Below the pieces are notes generated by a model. The model saw nothing but the letters and a program-made list of their open reading frames with translations, did not search any database and was not told the DNA's origin. Both the position numbers and the translations under genes were made by a program. Shown in pieces: positions 46,861 to 54,963 of a DNA stretch of 64,000 nucleotides; the stretch's first letter is position 1; each line of letters begins with the position of its first letter. Source of the DNA: Devosia rhizoryzae (GTDB lineage Bacteria > Pseudomonadota > Alphaproteobacteria > Rhizobiales > Devosiaceae); assembly GCF_016698665.1 (NCBI RefSeq), contig NZ_CP068046.1, forward strand, positions 806,001-870,000, written 5' to 3'.

Positions 46861-46878
46861 ATTCAACAGATGTTGAAT
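46861..46878. promoter_or_regulatory. Perfect palindromic operator of the monooxygenase-TetR operon
   Basis: ATTCAACA and TGTTGAAT are perfect eight-base inverted repeats separated by GA. TetR repressors commonly bind such sites. It lies just upstream of the monooxygenase start and of the TetR gene's operon, and also faces the rightward UPF0303 gene, which could share control. Confidence 0.72.
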
Positions 46879-46985
46879 TAATGCGCTTGTGCGGGGGATT
46901 TGTAAAGCCGGGCTCTGCCCTGCTTACGAAGCTCAAGCAAATTGCGCTAAGGCTGGAACAGCTGCTTACGAGTCGAGGATTGAGC

Positions 46986-47474
46986 ATGAGCACGGAAGAC
47001 GATATTGCCTTGGTCAAGCGCCAGGAACTTGAACTGGTGCTGCCTGCATTCGATGAGGCCGTGGCGTTTGCGATAGGCGCGTCGATTCGGGACCGAGCAC
47101 TCAGCGACGGGCTGTCGCTCGTGGTGGACCTTAGAACCTGGGACCGGCAGCTGTTCTTTTCGGCAACGCCGGGCACAAGCGCGGACAACGCCGAATGGGT
47201 TCGGCGAAAGATCAACTCGGTTCGGCGTTTTCAGCGGGCTAGCTACCGGCTGGTGCTGGAGCGCGGCGAAGCGCCGTTTCCGCCGCAATCGGGTGCCGAT
47301 CCGGCAGACTATGTCATCGCCGGCGGCGGCTTCCCGATCCGGGTACCTGGCGCGGGGATCATCGGAACCCTGACCATTTCGGGTCTTCCCGGCCGCAAGG
47401 ATCACGGCGTCGCCGTGGATGCCCTTTGCGATCACCTCGGCATGAGCCGTGCTGACTATGCCCTTGGCGACTGA
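46986..47474 (+). CDS. UPF0303 family (heme-degrading-domain-like) protein
   Basis: A 162-residue protein of the UPF0303/YBR137W group, related to HbpS-like heme-binding proteins. It reads LVKRQELELVLPAFDEAVAFAIGASIRDRALSDGLSLVVDLRTWDRQLFFSATPGTSADNAEWVRRKINSVRRFQRASYRLVLE, then the FPIRVPGAGIIGTLTISGLPGRKDHGVAVDALCDHLG end typical of the family. The ATG at 46986 gives the standard length. It is divergent from the monooxygenase-TetR operon, 140 bases away across the palindromic operator. Confidence 0.86.
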   Translation: MSTEDDIALVKRQELELVLPAFDEAVAFAIGASIRDRALSDGLSLVVDLRTWDRQLFFSATPGTSADNAEWVRRKINSVRRFQRASYRLVLERGEAPFPPQSGADPADYVIAGGGFPIRVPGAGIIGTLTISGLPGRKDHGVAVDALCDHLGMSRADYALGD

Positions 47475-47529
47475 CGCTTGACGCCTGCTTCGGCGAGCCT
47501 CAATGCTTGACCCATTGGGGGAGTGGGTC

Positions 47530-48420
47530 ATGGCGGAAAAGCTGCGCTATCTTATCTTGGACGTCTTCACGCGGACGCCGCTGACAGGCAATGGCCTCGC
47601 GGTCATCCCGAACGCAGCGGGCCTGCTCGACGACGAGATGCAGGCCATTGCGCGGGAGTTCAACCTTTCCGAGACTGTGTTTATCTGCAAGCCAGAGGGT
47701 GAGCGGAACACGGCGTCGGTGCGCATCTTTACGCCCTATGAGGAACTGCCATTTGCGGGTCATCCCACGGTCGGCGCGGCAGTGGTTCTGGGGCTGCAGA
47801 GCAAGGCGACGGCTTTGCGCATCGAGGAAAAGGTGGGGCTGGTGACGGCGCTGTTCGAGCGCATCGACCGGCGCACCGGGGAGGCGCGGTTTACCTTGCC
47901 CAAATTGCCGTCGCGGATCGCTGACCTGCCGGACCGGTTGAGCCTGGCGCAGGCACTCGGCATCGAGCCGGAAGAGATCGGCTGCGACATGTTCAAGCCG
48001 GCAGTGTTCTCTGCGGGCGTGACCTTTCATCTGGTGCCGGTGCGGAATGCGGCGGTCCTCAAGCGAATCAAGGTCAACCAGGCGCTGTGGCCCGAAGTGT
48101 TCCACCATGAACATAGCTCCGCCTATGTGTTCACGCTGACACCGGAAGAACCGGACAACGACATCGCTGCTCGAATGTTCGGCATGGGACTGGGAGAAGA
48201 TCCGGGGACCGGCGCCGCGGCTGCGGCATTGATCGGGCTCTTGGCAGAGCAGGCGCTGGGCAATGACCAGTCGGACCTGGTCCTGCGCCAGGGCCATGAG
48301 ATGGGGCGGCCGTGCCGCATCAATCTGCAGTTCCGCAAGACCGATGATGTCTTGACACATGGGGCGATCGGCGGGGAAGCGGTGATCGTCGCCGAGGGCA
48401 TGCTCGACCTCGTCGAATAA
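47530..48420 (+). CDS. PhzF family phenazine biosynthesis-like isomerase
   Basis: A 296-residue protein of the PhzF/DapF-like isomerase fold. The N-terminal motif DVFTRTPLTGNGLAVIPNA, the family's catalytic glutamate in FNLSETVFI, the FTPYEELPFAGHPTVGAA motif and the C-terminal MFGMGLGEDPGTGAAAAAL motif are all present. Most family members are of unknown substrate and are not phenazine enzymes; no phenazine genes are present. The ATG at 47530 has GGGGGAG upstream. An ATG at 47503 is in frame but has no ribosome binding site. Confidence 0.92.
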   Translation: MAEKLRYLILDVFTRTPLTGNGLAVIPNAAGLLDDEMQAIAREFNLSETVFICKPEGERNTASVRIFTPYEELPFAGHPTVGAAVVLGLQSKATALRIEEKVGLVTALFERIDRRTGEARFTLPKLPSRIADLPDRLSLAQALGIEPEEIGCDMFKPAVFSAGVTFHLVPVRNAAVLKRIKVNQALWPEVFHHEHSSAYVFTLTPEEPDNDIAARMFGMGLGEDPGTGAAAAALIGLLAEQALGNDQSDLVLRQGHEMGRPCRINLQFRKTDDVLTHGAIGGEAVIVAEGMLDLVE

Positions 48421-48507
48421 GGCGAACGGATTTTGGGCGCGTGGTCTTGCAACGGGGCTGCGATTGGCGCATTGTTCGCCTAGAGACAAGCGTACCAGAG
48501 CGTACTC

Positions 48508-48633
48508 ATGCAGCGCAGCCGCGCCAAAGCCATTGCGATTTCCCAGGCCCAGGTCGCCAAGACCCGGATGGTGATCGCTGCTGGCCTTTTGCTGCTTCCC
48601 GCCGCGCTTCTCCTTCTTCTTATCAGCCCCTGA
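48508..48633 (+). CDS. Leucine-rich 41-codon ORF upstream of leuA (possible leader or small membrane protein)
   Basis: ATG at 48508, stop TGA at 48631-48633. The N-terminal half is basic and polar (MQRSRAKAIAISQAQVAKTR); the C-terminal half is almost only Gly, Ala and Leu (AAGLLLLPAALLLLLISP), with nine leucine codons in the last 16 sense codons. It is the only ORF between PhzF and leuA. Two readings are possible: a leucine-sensing leader peptide like leuL, or a one-helix membrane protein. The stop codon falls in CCCCTGA (48627-48633), which pairs with TCAGGGG downstream around a GCTCGAATTCGAGC inner stem. No T run follows, so this is not a classical terminator attenuator. Confidence 0.5.
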   Translation: MQRSRAKAIAISQAQVAKTRMVIAAGLLLLPAALLLLLISP

Positions 48634-48746
48634 TCACCGGCAGCTCGAATTCGAGCGGGTCGTCAGGGGAGTGCGCCACCAAACCGAACAGAAGAAAATG
48701 TCCGGTCCAGCGAGCCATTGCCTCGGGGCCGATAGGGAAGACCAAA

Positions 48747-50306
48747 ATGTCCGCCACTGCCAATTCTAACAAAGAACGCGTCTTTATCTTCGACACCACG
48801 TTGCGTGACGGCGAGCAATCGCCCGGCGCGACAATGACGCTGGACGAAAAGATCCAGGTCGCCGATGCGCTCGATGAAATGGGCGTCGACATCATCGAAG
48901 CTGGTTTCCCGATTGCCTCGCAGGGCGACTTCGAGGCTGTAGTCGCCGTCGCCAAGCATGTGAAGAAAGCCCGCGTGGCAGGCCTTGCCCGCGCCATCAC
49001 TGCCGATATCGACCGGGCAGGGGAGGCGGTGCGGCACGCCCAGCAGGGCCGCATCCATACTTTCGTTTCGACCTCGCCGATTCACTTGGCTCACCAGATG
49101 AAGAAGACCGAGGACGAGGTCATCGAGATCATCGCGCGCACCGTGGCGCAGGCGCGTAATCTGATCGACGACGTTGAATGGTCGGCCATGGACGCGACCC
49201 GCACGCCAATCGAGTTCCTGAAGCGCTGCGTCGAGACCGCAATCAAGGCCGGCGCGACGACGATCAACCTGCCCGACACCGTTGGCTATGCCGTGCCGGA
49301 CGAACATTTTGCCATGTTCAAGACAATCATCGAAAGCGTGCCCGGCGCCGACAAGGCGATCTTCTCCGTCCACTGCCACAATGACCTGGGCATGGCTGTC
49401 GCCAACTCGCTGGCCGGCGTTGCCGGTGGTGCGCGGCAGATCGAATGCACCATCAATGGCCTGGGTGAGCGCGCGGGCAATGCGGCGCTGGAAGAAGTGG
49501 TGATGGCGCTGCGCACCCGCGGCGATGCCATGCCGTTCTTTACCGATATCGAAACGACGCATCTGGCGCGTGCCAGCCGCGTGGTTGCGGCCGCGGCCAA
49601 TTTTCCGGTGCAGTACAACAAGGCAATCGTGGGCAAGAACGCCTTCGCGCATGAGAGCGGCATCCATCAGGACGGCATGCTCAAGAATGCCGAAACCTAT
49701 GAGATCATGACTCCGGCCAGCGTCGGCATCAAGGAAACCACCTTGGTCATGGGCAAGCATTCCGGCCGCGCAGCCTTCAAGGACAAGCTGAAGGAGCTGG
49801 GCTACGAGCTTGGCGACAATGCGTTCCAGGAGGCCTTCCAGCGCTTCAAGGACCTGGCCGATCGCAAAAAGCATGTCTACGACGCTGATATCGTCGCGTT
49901 GGTTGATGACGAGGTCGGCTCGGTCGGCGACCGCATCCGCCTGGTCGATATGGAAGTGGTCAGCAAAACCGGCGGCGTGCACAAGTGCAACCTGGTCGTC
50001 ACCATCGATGGCGAGGAGACCGCGGTGTCCTATGAAGGCACCGGCTCGGTGGACGCGATCTTCAACGCCATCAAGCAGGCCGCAGGGCAGGAGCCGCACC
50101 TGGTGCTTTACGCGGTGGACGGTGTCACCGGCGGCACCGACGCACAGGCATCCGCGCATGTGCGATTGGAGATGAACGGCCGCATCGCTTCGGGCAATGC
50201 GGCAGAGCCCGACACGCTTGTGGCGTCGGCGCGTGCGTATCTCAACGCGCTCAACCGCGTGATGATTGAACGCGGCGCCGCAGCGCAGGGCGCTATGGCC
50301 GGCTAA
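48747..50306 (+). CDS. leuA: 2-isopropylmalate synthase
   Basis: First enzyme of leucine synthesis, joining acetyl-CoA and 2-ketoisovalerate. The 519-residue product has the HMGL-like catalytic barrel: [18 protein letters not shown] (metal Asp and Arg), [62 protein letters not shown] (metal histidines), [17 protein letters not shown] and the GKHSGRAAF segment. A C-terminal leucine-sensing LeuA dimer domain follows ([30 protein letters not shown]). AGGGAAG precedes the ATG at 48747. The preceding leucine-rich ORF suggests leucine-responsive leader control. Confidence 0.97.
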   Translation: MSATANSNKERVFIFDTTLRDGEQSPGATMTLDEKIQVADALDEMGVDIIEAGFPIASQGDFEAVVAVAKHVKKARVAGLARAITADIDRAGEAVRHAQQGRIHTFVSTSPIHLAHQMKKTEDEVIEIIARTVAQARNLIDDVEWSAMDATRTPIEFLKRCVETAIKAGATTINLPDTVGYAVPDEHFAMFKTIIESVPGADKAIFSVHCHNDLGMAVANSLAGVAGGARQIECTINGLGERAGNAALEEVVMALRTRGDAMPFFTDIETTHLARASRVVAAAANFPVQYNKAIVGKNAFAHESGIHQDGMLKNAETYEIMTPASVGIKETTLVMGKHSGRAAFKDKLKELGYELGDNAFQEAFQRFKDLADRKKHVYDADIVALVDDEVGSVGDRIRLVDMEVVSKTGGVHKCNLVVTIDGEETAVSYEGTGSVDAIFNAIKQAAGQEPHLVLYAVDGVTGGTDAQASAHVRLEMNGRIASGNAAEPDTLVASARAYLNALNRVMIERGAAAQGAMAG

Positions 50307-50314
50307 GTAAGTTC

Positions 50315-50340
50315 CCGGTGGGCCTCGGGCCCACCGGCCC
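50315..50340 (+). terminator. Stem-loop after leuA
   Basis: CCGGTGGGCC (50315-50324) pairs perfectly with GGCCCACCGG (50328-50337) around TCG. The T run is short (CCCTTG), so it may act with Rho or as an RNA end. Confidence 0.6.
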
Positions 50341-50398
50341 TTGCACATTTGCGGCCAAACTGGTCTAGCCTGCGCCCGGGAAAACGGCGGGCCACAGC

Positions 50399-51337
50399 AT
50401 GCTGAGCAAGGCAGAATTTCGCGGCGGGATCCTGGCGCTGGCCGGGGTCATGACCGTTGTCTTCCTCTTCGTGTCGTTGTCGCCGGGGCTGCCCGGCGAA
50501 CTGCTGCTGCAGACCTTGCGCTTCCACCTGATCGTGGTTGGCCTCGTGCTCGCGGCGTTGGCGCTTGTCTTTGGTGCACGCTGGCGCGGCCTCTTGTTTT
50601 TGTTGGTCGTGCTGGGCAGTGCCCTTCATGGCGGGCTGATCGTTTCGGATCTTTATGCCCGGCGCACCCCCATCGTCGCTGAACCCACGGCGCAGTTTCG
50701 CTTCCTGAGCTTCAACGTGCTGGCGGGCAACGACCGTGCCGGTGAACTGGTCGAGACTGTGCTGGCCGATCCGCCCGATGTCATGCTGGTGATGGAGACG
50801 CCGGGCATCACCGACTATCTCGACGAGATGCGGGCCGTGTTCCCGTACCACGCCGGTTGCGCCGATGATGGCTGCGATATCTCGCTTCATTCGCGCTTTC
50901 CGATCGCCGAAGCCAAGGTCGTCGACCTTCCCCCCTTTTTTCGGCAGCGGCTCGTCACCGCGCGCGTAACGATTGATGGGCAGGAGGTTACCGTAGCGGG
51001 TCTTCACCTTTCGAAACCCTACTTCGACGAGGCGTCCTGGGGCGAAATTTACTACATCCGCCGGGCGCTGCGGGAGATCGAAGGGCCGATGGTGATTGCG
51101 GGCGATTTCAACGCTGCACCCTGGTCGGAGCCAGTCGCCTGGTTAGCCGATCAGCTCGATCTTGCGCCCGGACCTTGGCCGGCGGCAACCTGGCCTGTGC
51201 GGTTGGGCGCTCTGGGCGTGCCGATCGACAATGTGTTTACCCGTGGCAATGCGCGGCTGTTGACACTGGAGGCAGGCGACAATCTTGGCTCCAATCACCG
51301 CCCGCTTTGGGCCGATGTGGCGATCTACACCGAATAG
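50399..51337 (+). CDS. Membrane-anchored endonuclease/exonuclease/phosphatase family protein
   Basis: A 312-residue protein whose first ~90 residues contain three hydrophobic helices (GGILALAGVMTVVFLFVSL, FHLIVVGLVLAALALVFG, LLFLLVVLGSALHGGLIV). The remainder is an EEP-fold hydrolase: RFLSFNVLAGNDRAG, DVMLVMETPGITDYL (catalytic Glu), VTVAGLHLSKPYFDEASW, VIAGDFNAAPWSEPV (Asp-Asn), IDNVFTRGNARL and NLGSNHRPLWADV. The active site probably faces the periplasm and may act on a phosphodiester lipid or nucleotide. It converges on the aminotransferase gene with a 13-base overlap. The start ATG has no strong ribosome binding site. Confidence 0.83.
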   Translation: MLSKAEFRGGILALAGVMTVVFLFVSLSPGLPGELLLQTLRFHLIVVGLVLAALALVFGARWRGLLFLLVVLGSALHGGLIVSDLYARRTPIVAEPTAQFRFLSFNVLAGNDRAGELVETVLADPPDVMLVMETPGITDYLDEMRAVFPYHAGCADDGCDISLHSRFPIAEAKVVDLPPFFRQRLVTARVTIDGQEVTVAGLHLSKPYFDEASWGEIYYIRRALREIEGPMVIAGDFNAAPWSEPVAWLADQLDLAPGPWPAATWPVRLGALGVPIDNVFTRGNARLLTLEAGDNLGSNHRPLWADVAIYTE

Positions 51338-52434
51338 GCTTCGCCAAGGGCAATGGGCAGGGCTTCGGCGAGGATGTCGAGCTCGCGCTGGGGCGCCGCG
51401 CTGATGCGGATGTGGTGATCAAGACCCGGCGACATGGGCTTGCGGATAAAGACGCCCTGACTGGCGAGGCCGGCAAGAACGGCGCTGGCGAAGGCGGCGT
51501 CGCGATCGCAATCAACAGCAACGAAATTGGTGCCGGAAACCAGGGGGCGCAGACCATTGGCTTCGGCGATGTGGCCGATCCGCGTCCGCGCATCGGCGAT
51601 CGCGTTCACCGCCTGCCGCAGAAAGTCCTGATCCGCGAGCGCTGCGAGACCGGCGGCCTGGGCGAGCCGGTTGACACCAAAGTGGTTGCGGACCCGCTCG
51701 AAGGCACGGACCAGTCGGCGATTGCCCATAGCGTAGCCGACGCGAATGCCGGCGAGGCCATAAGCTTTTGAGAAGGTTCGCAGCCAAAGAACGTTGGGGC
51801 GGCTGGGATCGACTTTGGTCACAACGCCGGCGGGGGCGGTTTCGCCATAGGCTTCGTCGAGCAGGAGGAGGCAGGTTTCGGGCAGGGCGTCGATGAAGCG
51901 GATGACGTCTTCTGCGGACCAGAACGAGCCCATCGGGTTGTCGGGATTGGCCAGGTAAACCATGCGGGCGCCGGTTTCGTGCACCTTGGCAGCGAGGGCT
52001 TCGAGGTCCTCGTGGACGCCTCGGTACGGCACGTAGTGGAAGGCGCCGCCATAGCCGGCCACATGATAATTGAGCGTCGGATAGGCGCCCAGCGAGGTCA
52101 CGAAGGGGTCGCCAGGAGCGATGAACAGGCGGACGGCAAGGCCCATCAGCCCGTCGATGCCTTCTCCAAGAACGACTTCGTCCGGCGCGATGCCGACATG
52201 TTCGGCAATGGCCGCTCGGAGTTCGTAGCCTTCAGGATCGGGATAAGCCCAGATGTCGCTGGCCGCGGCGGCAATGGCGGCCTGGACCCTGGGGCTCGGA
52301 CCGAAGCCCGATTCGTTGGCGCCGATGCGGGCACGCAGGGGAACGCCAGAGCGGCGTTGCAGAGCCTCGGGTCCGACGAAGGGGACGGTTTCAGGCAGAC
52401 TTTCGGCGAGCGCGGTGAAGGGCGGAACGGGCAC
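51325..52434 (-). CDS. HisC-like pyridoxal-phosphate aminotransferase
   Basis: A 369-residue class I/II aminotransferase close to histidinol-phosphate aminotransferases. It shows ARIGANESGFGPSPRVQAAIAAAASDIWAYPDPEGYELRAAIAEHVG, VVLGEGIDGLMGLAVRLF, YLANPDNPMGSF, CLLLLDEAYGETAP and the PLP lysine region LWLRTFSKAYGLAGIRVGYAMG. The 'RTFSKAYGLAG' Schiff-base segment is clearly intact. The start is inferred as GTG 52434; the frame extends to 52572 but the added part looks non-coding. Whether it acts in histidine synthesis or on another amino acid cannot be decided: no his genes are nearby. Confidence 0.82.
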   Translation of the reverse strand: MPVPPFTALAESLPETVPFVGPEALQRRSGVPLRARIGANESGFGPSPRVQAAIAAAASDIWAYPDPEGYELRAAIAEHVGIAPDEVVLGEGIDGLMGLAVRLFIAPGDPFVTSLGAYPTLNYHVAGYGGAFHYVPYRGVHEDLEALAAKVHETGARMVYLANPDNPMGSFWSAEDVIRFIDALPETCLLLLDEAYGETAPAGVVTKVDPSRPNVLWLRTFSKAYGLAGIRVGYAMGNRRLVRAFERVRNHFGVNRLAQAAGLAALADQDFLRQAVNAIADARTRIGHIAEANGLRPLVSGTNFVAVDCDRDAAFASAVLAGLASQGVFIRKPMSPGLDHHIRISAAPQRELDILAEALPIALGEAYSV

Positions 52435-52693
52435 GGGGGCATTTTTCCAAGTGGCTTCGTCGCATTCTAGCGAGCCAATTCTGGGACGCCAGCAATAACA
52501 CCCGCAGTTCTGCACAGCCGCTTGCCCGGCTAAACCGCCGCCAGCGCTGAGGTCCCCGGGAACAAGCCGCATGCGCTGCTTTTAAATTAAATGGCAATCG
52601 CGCCGGCAAGTACCCGGCTACCATGGCGGTCCACCCTTGGCTGGTCATTCGCTTTTGCGATTCCCCCAGCGACAAAGACCTCAGGAGATCAGG

Positions 52694-52891
52694 GTGAACC
52701 CAACTTTCGTGCTTGCGCGAGACCATTTGCAGCGCGCAGCGACTATCCTTGGCGGCGTCGACCAGCGTTCGCGGCAGCTGCGACATATTATCGAGCGAAC
52801 CATCGGCCTGATGGAAGAATACCGGCCCGAGCCGCCGCCGCGCGCCAGCAATGTCATCGAGCTGAGCGATTACGATCATTTGCGCCAATGA
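52694..52891 (+). CDS. Small hypothetical protein
   Basis: A 65-residue helical protein, VNPTFVLARDHLQRAATILGG..., with GTG start at 52694 after AGGAGATCAGG. The central RSRQLRHIIERTIGLMEEY segment is amphipathic and charged; the tail PPPRASNVIELSDYDHLRQ is unstructured-looking. No family is recognised. It lies between the aminotransferase gene and tRNA-Lys. Confidence 0.6.
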   Translation: MNPTFVLARDHLQRAATILGGVDQRSRQLRHIIERTIGLMEEYRPEPPPRASNVIELSDYDHLRQ

Positions 52892-53012
52892 GTTGGCCTA
52901 TTTGCGAGGCGCTGCAGGGTGCCTCGCAGATTTTGCACATAAAGTTCTGGGCAGCGCTGGACAGGGGCAAATCCGTTGGTTATAGAGGCGCCACTTTGGT
53001 AGCCCAAGCACT

Positions 53013-53088
53013 GGGCGAGTAGCTCAGTTGGTAGAGCAGATGACTCTTAATCATCGGGTCCACGGTTCGAGCCCGTGCTCGCCCACCA
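53013..53088 (+). tRNA. tRNA-Lys (anticodon CTT)
   Basis: A full cloverleaf of 76 bases. The acceptor stem is GGGCGAG/CTCGCCC, the D-arm GCTCAGTTGGTAGAGC, the anticodon stem GATGA/TCATC with loop CTCTTAA, and the T-arm holds GGTTCGAGCC. The anticodon is CTT at 53046-53048. The 3' CCA (53086-53088) is genome-encoded. No integrase or attachment-site repeat is seen at its 3' end. Confidence 0.97.
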
Positions 53089-53239
53089 AAGTCTCTCCTC
53101 ATCTTTGATATAAAGATCGGCGCTGACGCTTTTGCGACAGATTGCCGATTTTTCATGTCCCCGTATCCATGAGGTCATGTCGGTCTCCTTAGAAAGCCGG
53201 TGTCCACCGCGATGTGGATGGCTTTGAAAGGACCGCGGG

Positions 53240-54121
53240 ATGTCGCACGACGCTCACAACCATGACCATGATTTGGGCTTCGCCCATGATTTGCCGCGCA
53301 TGATCGGGCGGCGGCGCCTGCTGACCCTGATGGGTGGCATTGGCGTCCTGTCGATCACCGGCGGTGCGGCCGCAGCGCTGGAATGCGTGGCCTTGCCATG
53401 GGAAACAGCTGGGCCTTATCCGGCAGACGGCACCAATCGCAAAGATGGCCAGGTGGTCAATGCGCTGACTCAGGATGGCGTGATCCGGCAGGACCTGCGC
53501 CGCTCGTTCGGCGACCTGACGCCCGTGGCCGACGGGGCGGAACTCGAATTGGAGTTGACGCTGGTCGATACTGATGGCTGCGCTCCGCTAGCCGGCTACG
53601 CTATCTACCTCTGGCACTGCGACGCGGTCGGGCAGTATTCGCTCTATGACATGACAGACGCCAATTACCTGCGCGGGGTCGGGGTGGCCGGCGCGGATGG
53701 CAAGGTGCGCTTCACCACGATCTTCCCCGGCTGCTATGACGGACGTTGGCCGCATATGCATTTCGAGGTTTTCGAAAGCGTGGAGGCTGCCATCAGTGGC
53801 GAAGCATCTGTGCTGACCGCGCAGATAGCGATGCCGGAGGAGGCGAGCGCCGCGCTCTACGCCGCGGACACGCGCTATGGCGGTGGCGGGGACAACCTCA
53901 GGCGCGTGACATTGTCGAGTGACATGGTGTTCAGCGACAACAGCGCAGAAGCGCTTGAGCAGCAGGCCATGACCGTGAGTGGCGACAGCGTTGGTGGCTA
54001 TGTGGGTTCAGTGACAATTGCCGTGGATCTGACGGCGGAGCGCAGCATGGGCACCATGCCCGGCGGGCCCCCTCCAGGAGGGTTCACGGGCGGCCGGCCT
54101 CCGGCGCCACCGAAGGGCTGA
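53240..54121 (+). CDS. Secreted intradiol ring-cleavage dioxygenase-like protein
   Basis: A 293-residue protein of the intradiol (protocatechuate 3,4-) dioxygenase fold. It begins with a His-rich, metal-chelating-looking segment (DAHNHDHDLGFAHD). A Tat-like RRRLLTLMGGIGVLSITGGAAAA signal with an RRR motif follows, so export is likely. The Fe(III) ligand region shows YAIYLWHCDAVGQYSLYD, NYLRGVGVAGADGKVRFTTIFPGCYDGRWPHMHFEVFES (Tyr and His-x-His). The C terminus is Gly/Pro-rich. Exported members of this family have been linked to extracellular aromatic breakdown or to cofactor and quinone processing; the substrate here is unknown. It is monocistronic. Confidence 0.84.
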   Translation: MSHDAHNHDHDLGFAHDLPRMIGRRRLLTLMGGIGVLSITGGAAAALECVALPWETAGPYPADGTNRKDGQVVNALTQDGVIRQDLRRSFGDLTPVADGAELELELTLVDTDGCAPLAGYAIYLWHCDAVGQYSLYDMTDANYLRGVGVAGADGKVRFTTIFPGCYDGRWPHMHFEVFESVEAAISGEASVLTAQIAMPEEASAALYAADTRYGGGGDNLRRVTLSSDMVFSDNSAEALEQQAMTVSGDSVGGYVGSVTIAVDLTAERSMGTMPGGPPPGGFTGGRPPAPPKG

Positions 54122-54176
54122 TCCTCTTTTGCCTTTTGGGGGTGCATCGCGGGCGGTTTGGCTATAGGCTTGCCGG

Positions 54177-54380
54177 ATGAAACCACATGTCACCCCCATT
54201 GAACGGGCGTTCGAGCTGGCCCGCAGCGGCCAGTGCCGGTCGACCACCGAGATCAAGAAAGCGCTCAAAAGCGAGGGCTACATGATCGAAACGCTGACCG
54301 GCGCTACGCTGTTGAAGCAATTGCGCAATACGATTCTGGCGCATGGCGGCGGCGAAACGATTAATCTTCCGAACGCTTAA
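54177..54380 (+). CDS. Small conserved hypothetical protein
   Basis: A 67-residue protein, TPIERAFELARSGQCRSTTEIKKALKSEGYMIETLTGATLLKQLRNTILAH. The pattern of two helices around SGQCRSTTEIKKALKSEGY resembles short unnamed proteins common in alphaproteobacteria, possibly with a DNA-binding helix-turn-helix (EIKKALKSEGY). It starts 53 bases after the dioxygenase-like gene and ends before the cold-shock gene leader. Function unknown. Confidence 0.68.
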   Translation: MKPHVTPIERAFELARSGQCRSTTEIKKALKSEGYMIETLTGATLLKQLRNTILAHGGGETINLPNA

Positions 54381-54568
54381 ACGGTCTTGCCCTCGCCACG
54401 ATTGGCTGGCATATAGAGCTCATACGTTTTCAGCCTAAGTCGGCTGCCTCTGACGGGTAACTCCCGGTCCTTGGCTCACTGATCTATATGCGAACGTTTG
54501 TAGGCCCTCTTGCATGTTGCGGAGGGAAGCGCTCGTTACGCTACGGCTCGAGCTTTTAGGAAATCAAA

Positions 54569-54784
54569 ATGGCTACCATCACCGGCACCGTTAAGTTCTT
54601 CAACTCCACCAAGGGCTTCGGCTTCATCACCCCGGACAACGGCGGCAAGGACCACTTCGTGCACGTTTCGGCTGTGCAGCGTTCGGGCATCGACGGCCTC
54701 TACGAAAACGACAAGGTCACCTATGAAGTCGAAACCGGTCGCGACGGCCGTGAATCGGCTGTGAACCTGATGCTCAACAAGTAA
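54569..54784 (+). CDS. Cold-shock protein (CspA family)
   Basis: A 71-residue single cold-shock domain that binds single-stranded RNA and DNA. RNP1 is KGFGFITP and RNP2 DHFVHVSAV; the sequence starts ITGTVKFFNSTKGFGFI. TAGGAAA precedes the ATG. About 190 bases separate it from the preceding gene; that leader contains GGAGGG and stem-forming segments, as is usual for csp mRNAs whose folding controls translation. A strong terminator follows. Confidence 0.95.
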   Translation: MATITGTVKFFNSTKGFGFITPDNGGKDHFVHVSAVQRSGIDGLYENDKVTYEVETGRDGRESAVNLMLNK

Positions 54785-54810
54785 GCTTTACGCTTCTTGC
54801 TATGATTTCG

Positions 54811-54840
54811 AAGGCCGCTCTTGTAGCGGCCTTTTTGTTT
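54811..54840 (+). terminator. Rho-independent terminator after the cold-shock gene
   Basis: AAGGCCGCT (54811-54819) pairs with AGCGGCCTT (54825-54833), followed by TTTTTGTTT. Confidence 0.9.
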
Positions 54841-54963
54841 GCCGCTACTCCTTCGGTGCGGCTGCAACTTTTGTCGCGTTTGGACACTACACCCCTTGAT
54901 GTGCGGGCGGGTGAGGGCTAGCAGCATGGCACAGCCTTTGTGACACCGGCCCCAGGACCATCC

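Noticed and set aside
48663..50348. Long minus-strand frame opposite leuA
   Set aside because: leuA is complete with all motifs; the antisense frame has no recognisable domain and no ribosome binding site.
53013..53240. Integration site at the 3' end of tRNA-Lys
   Set aside because: No integrase gene, no duplicated tRNA end and no composition change follow the tRNA.
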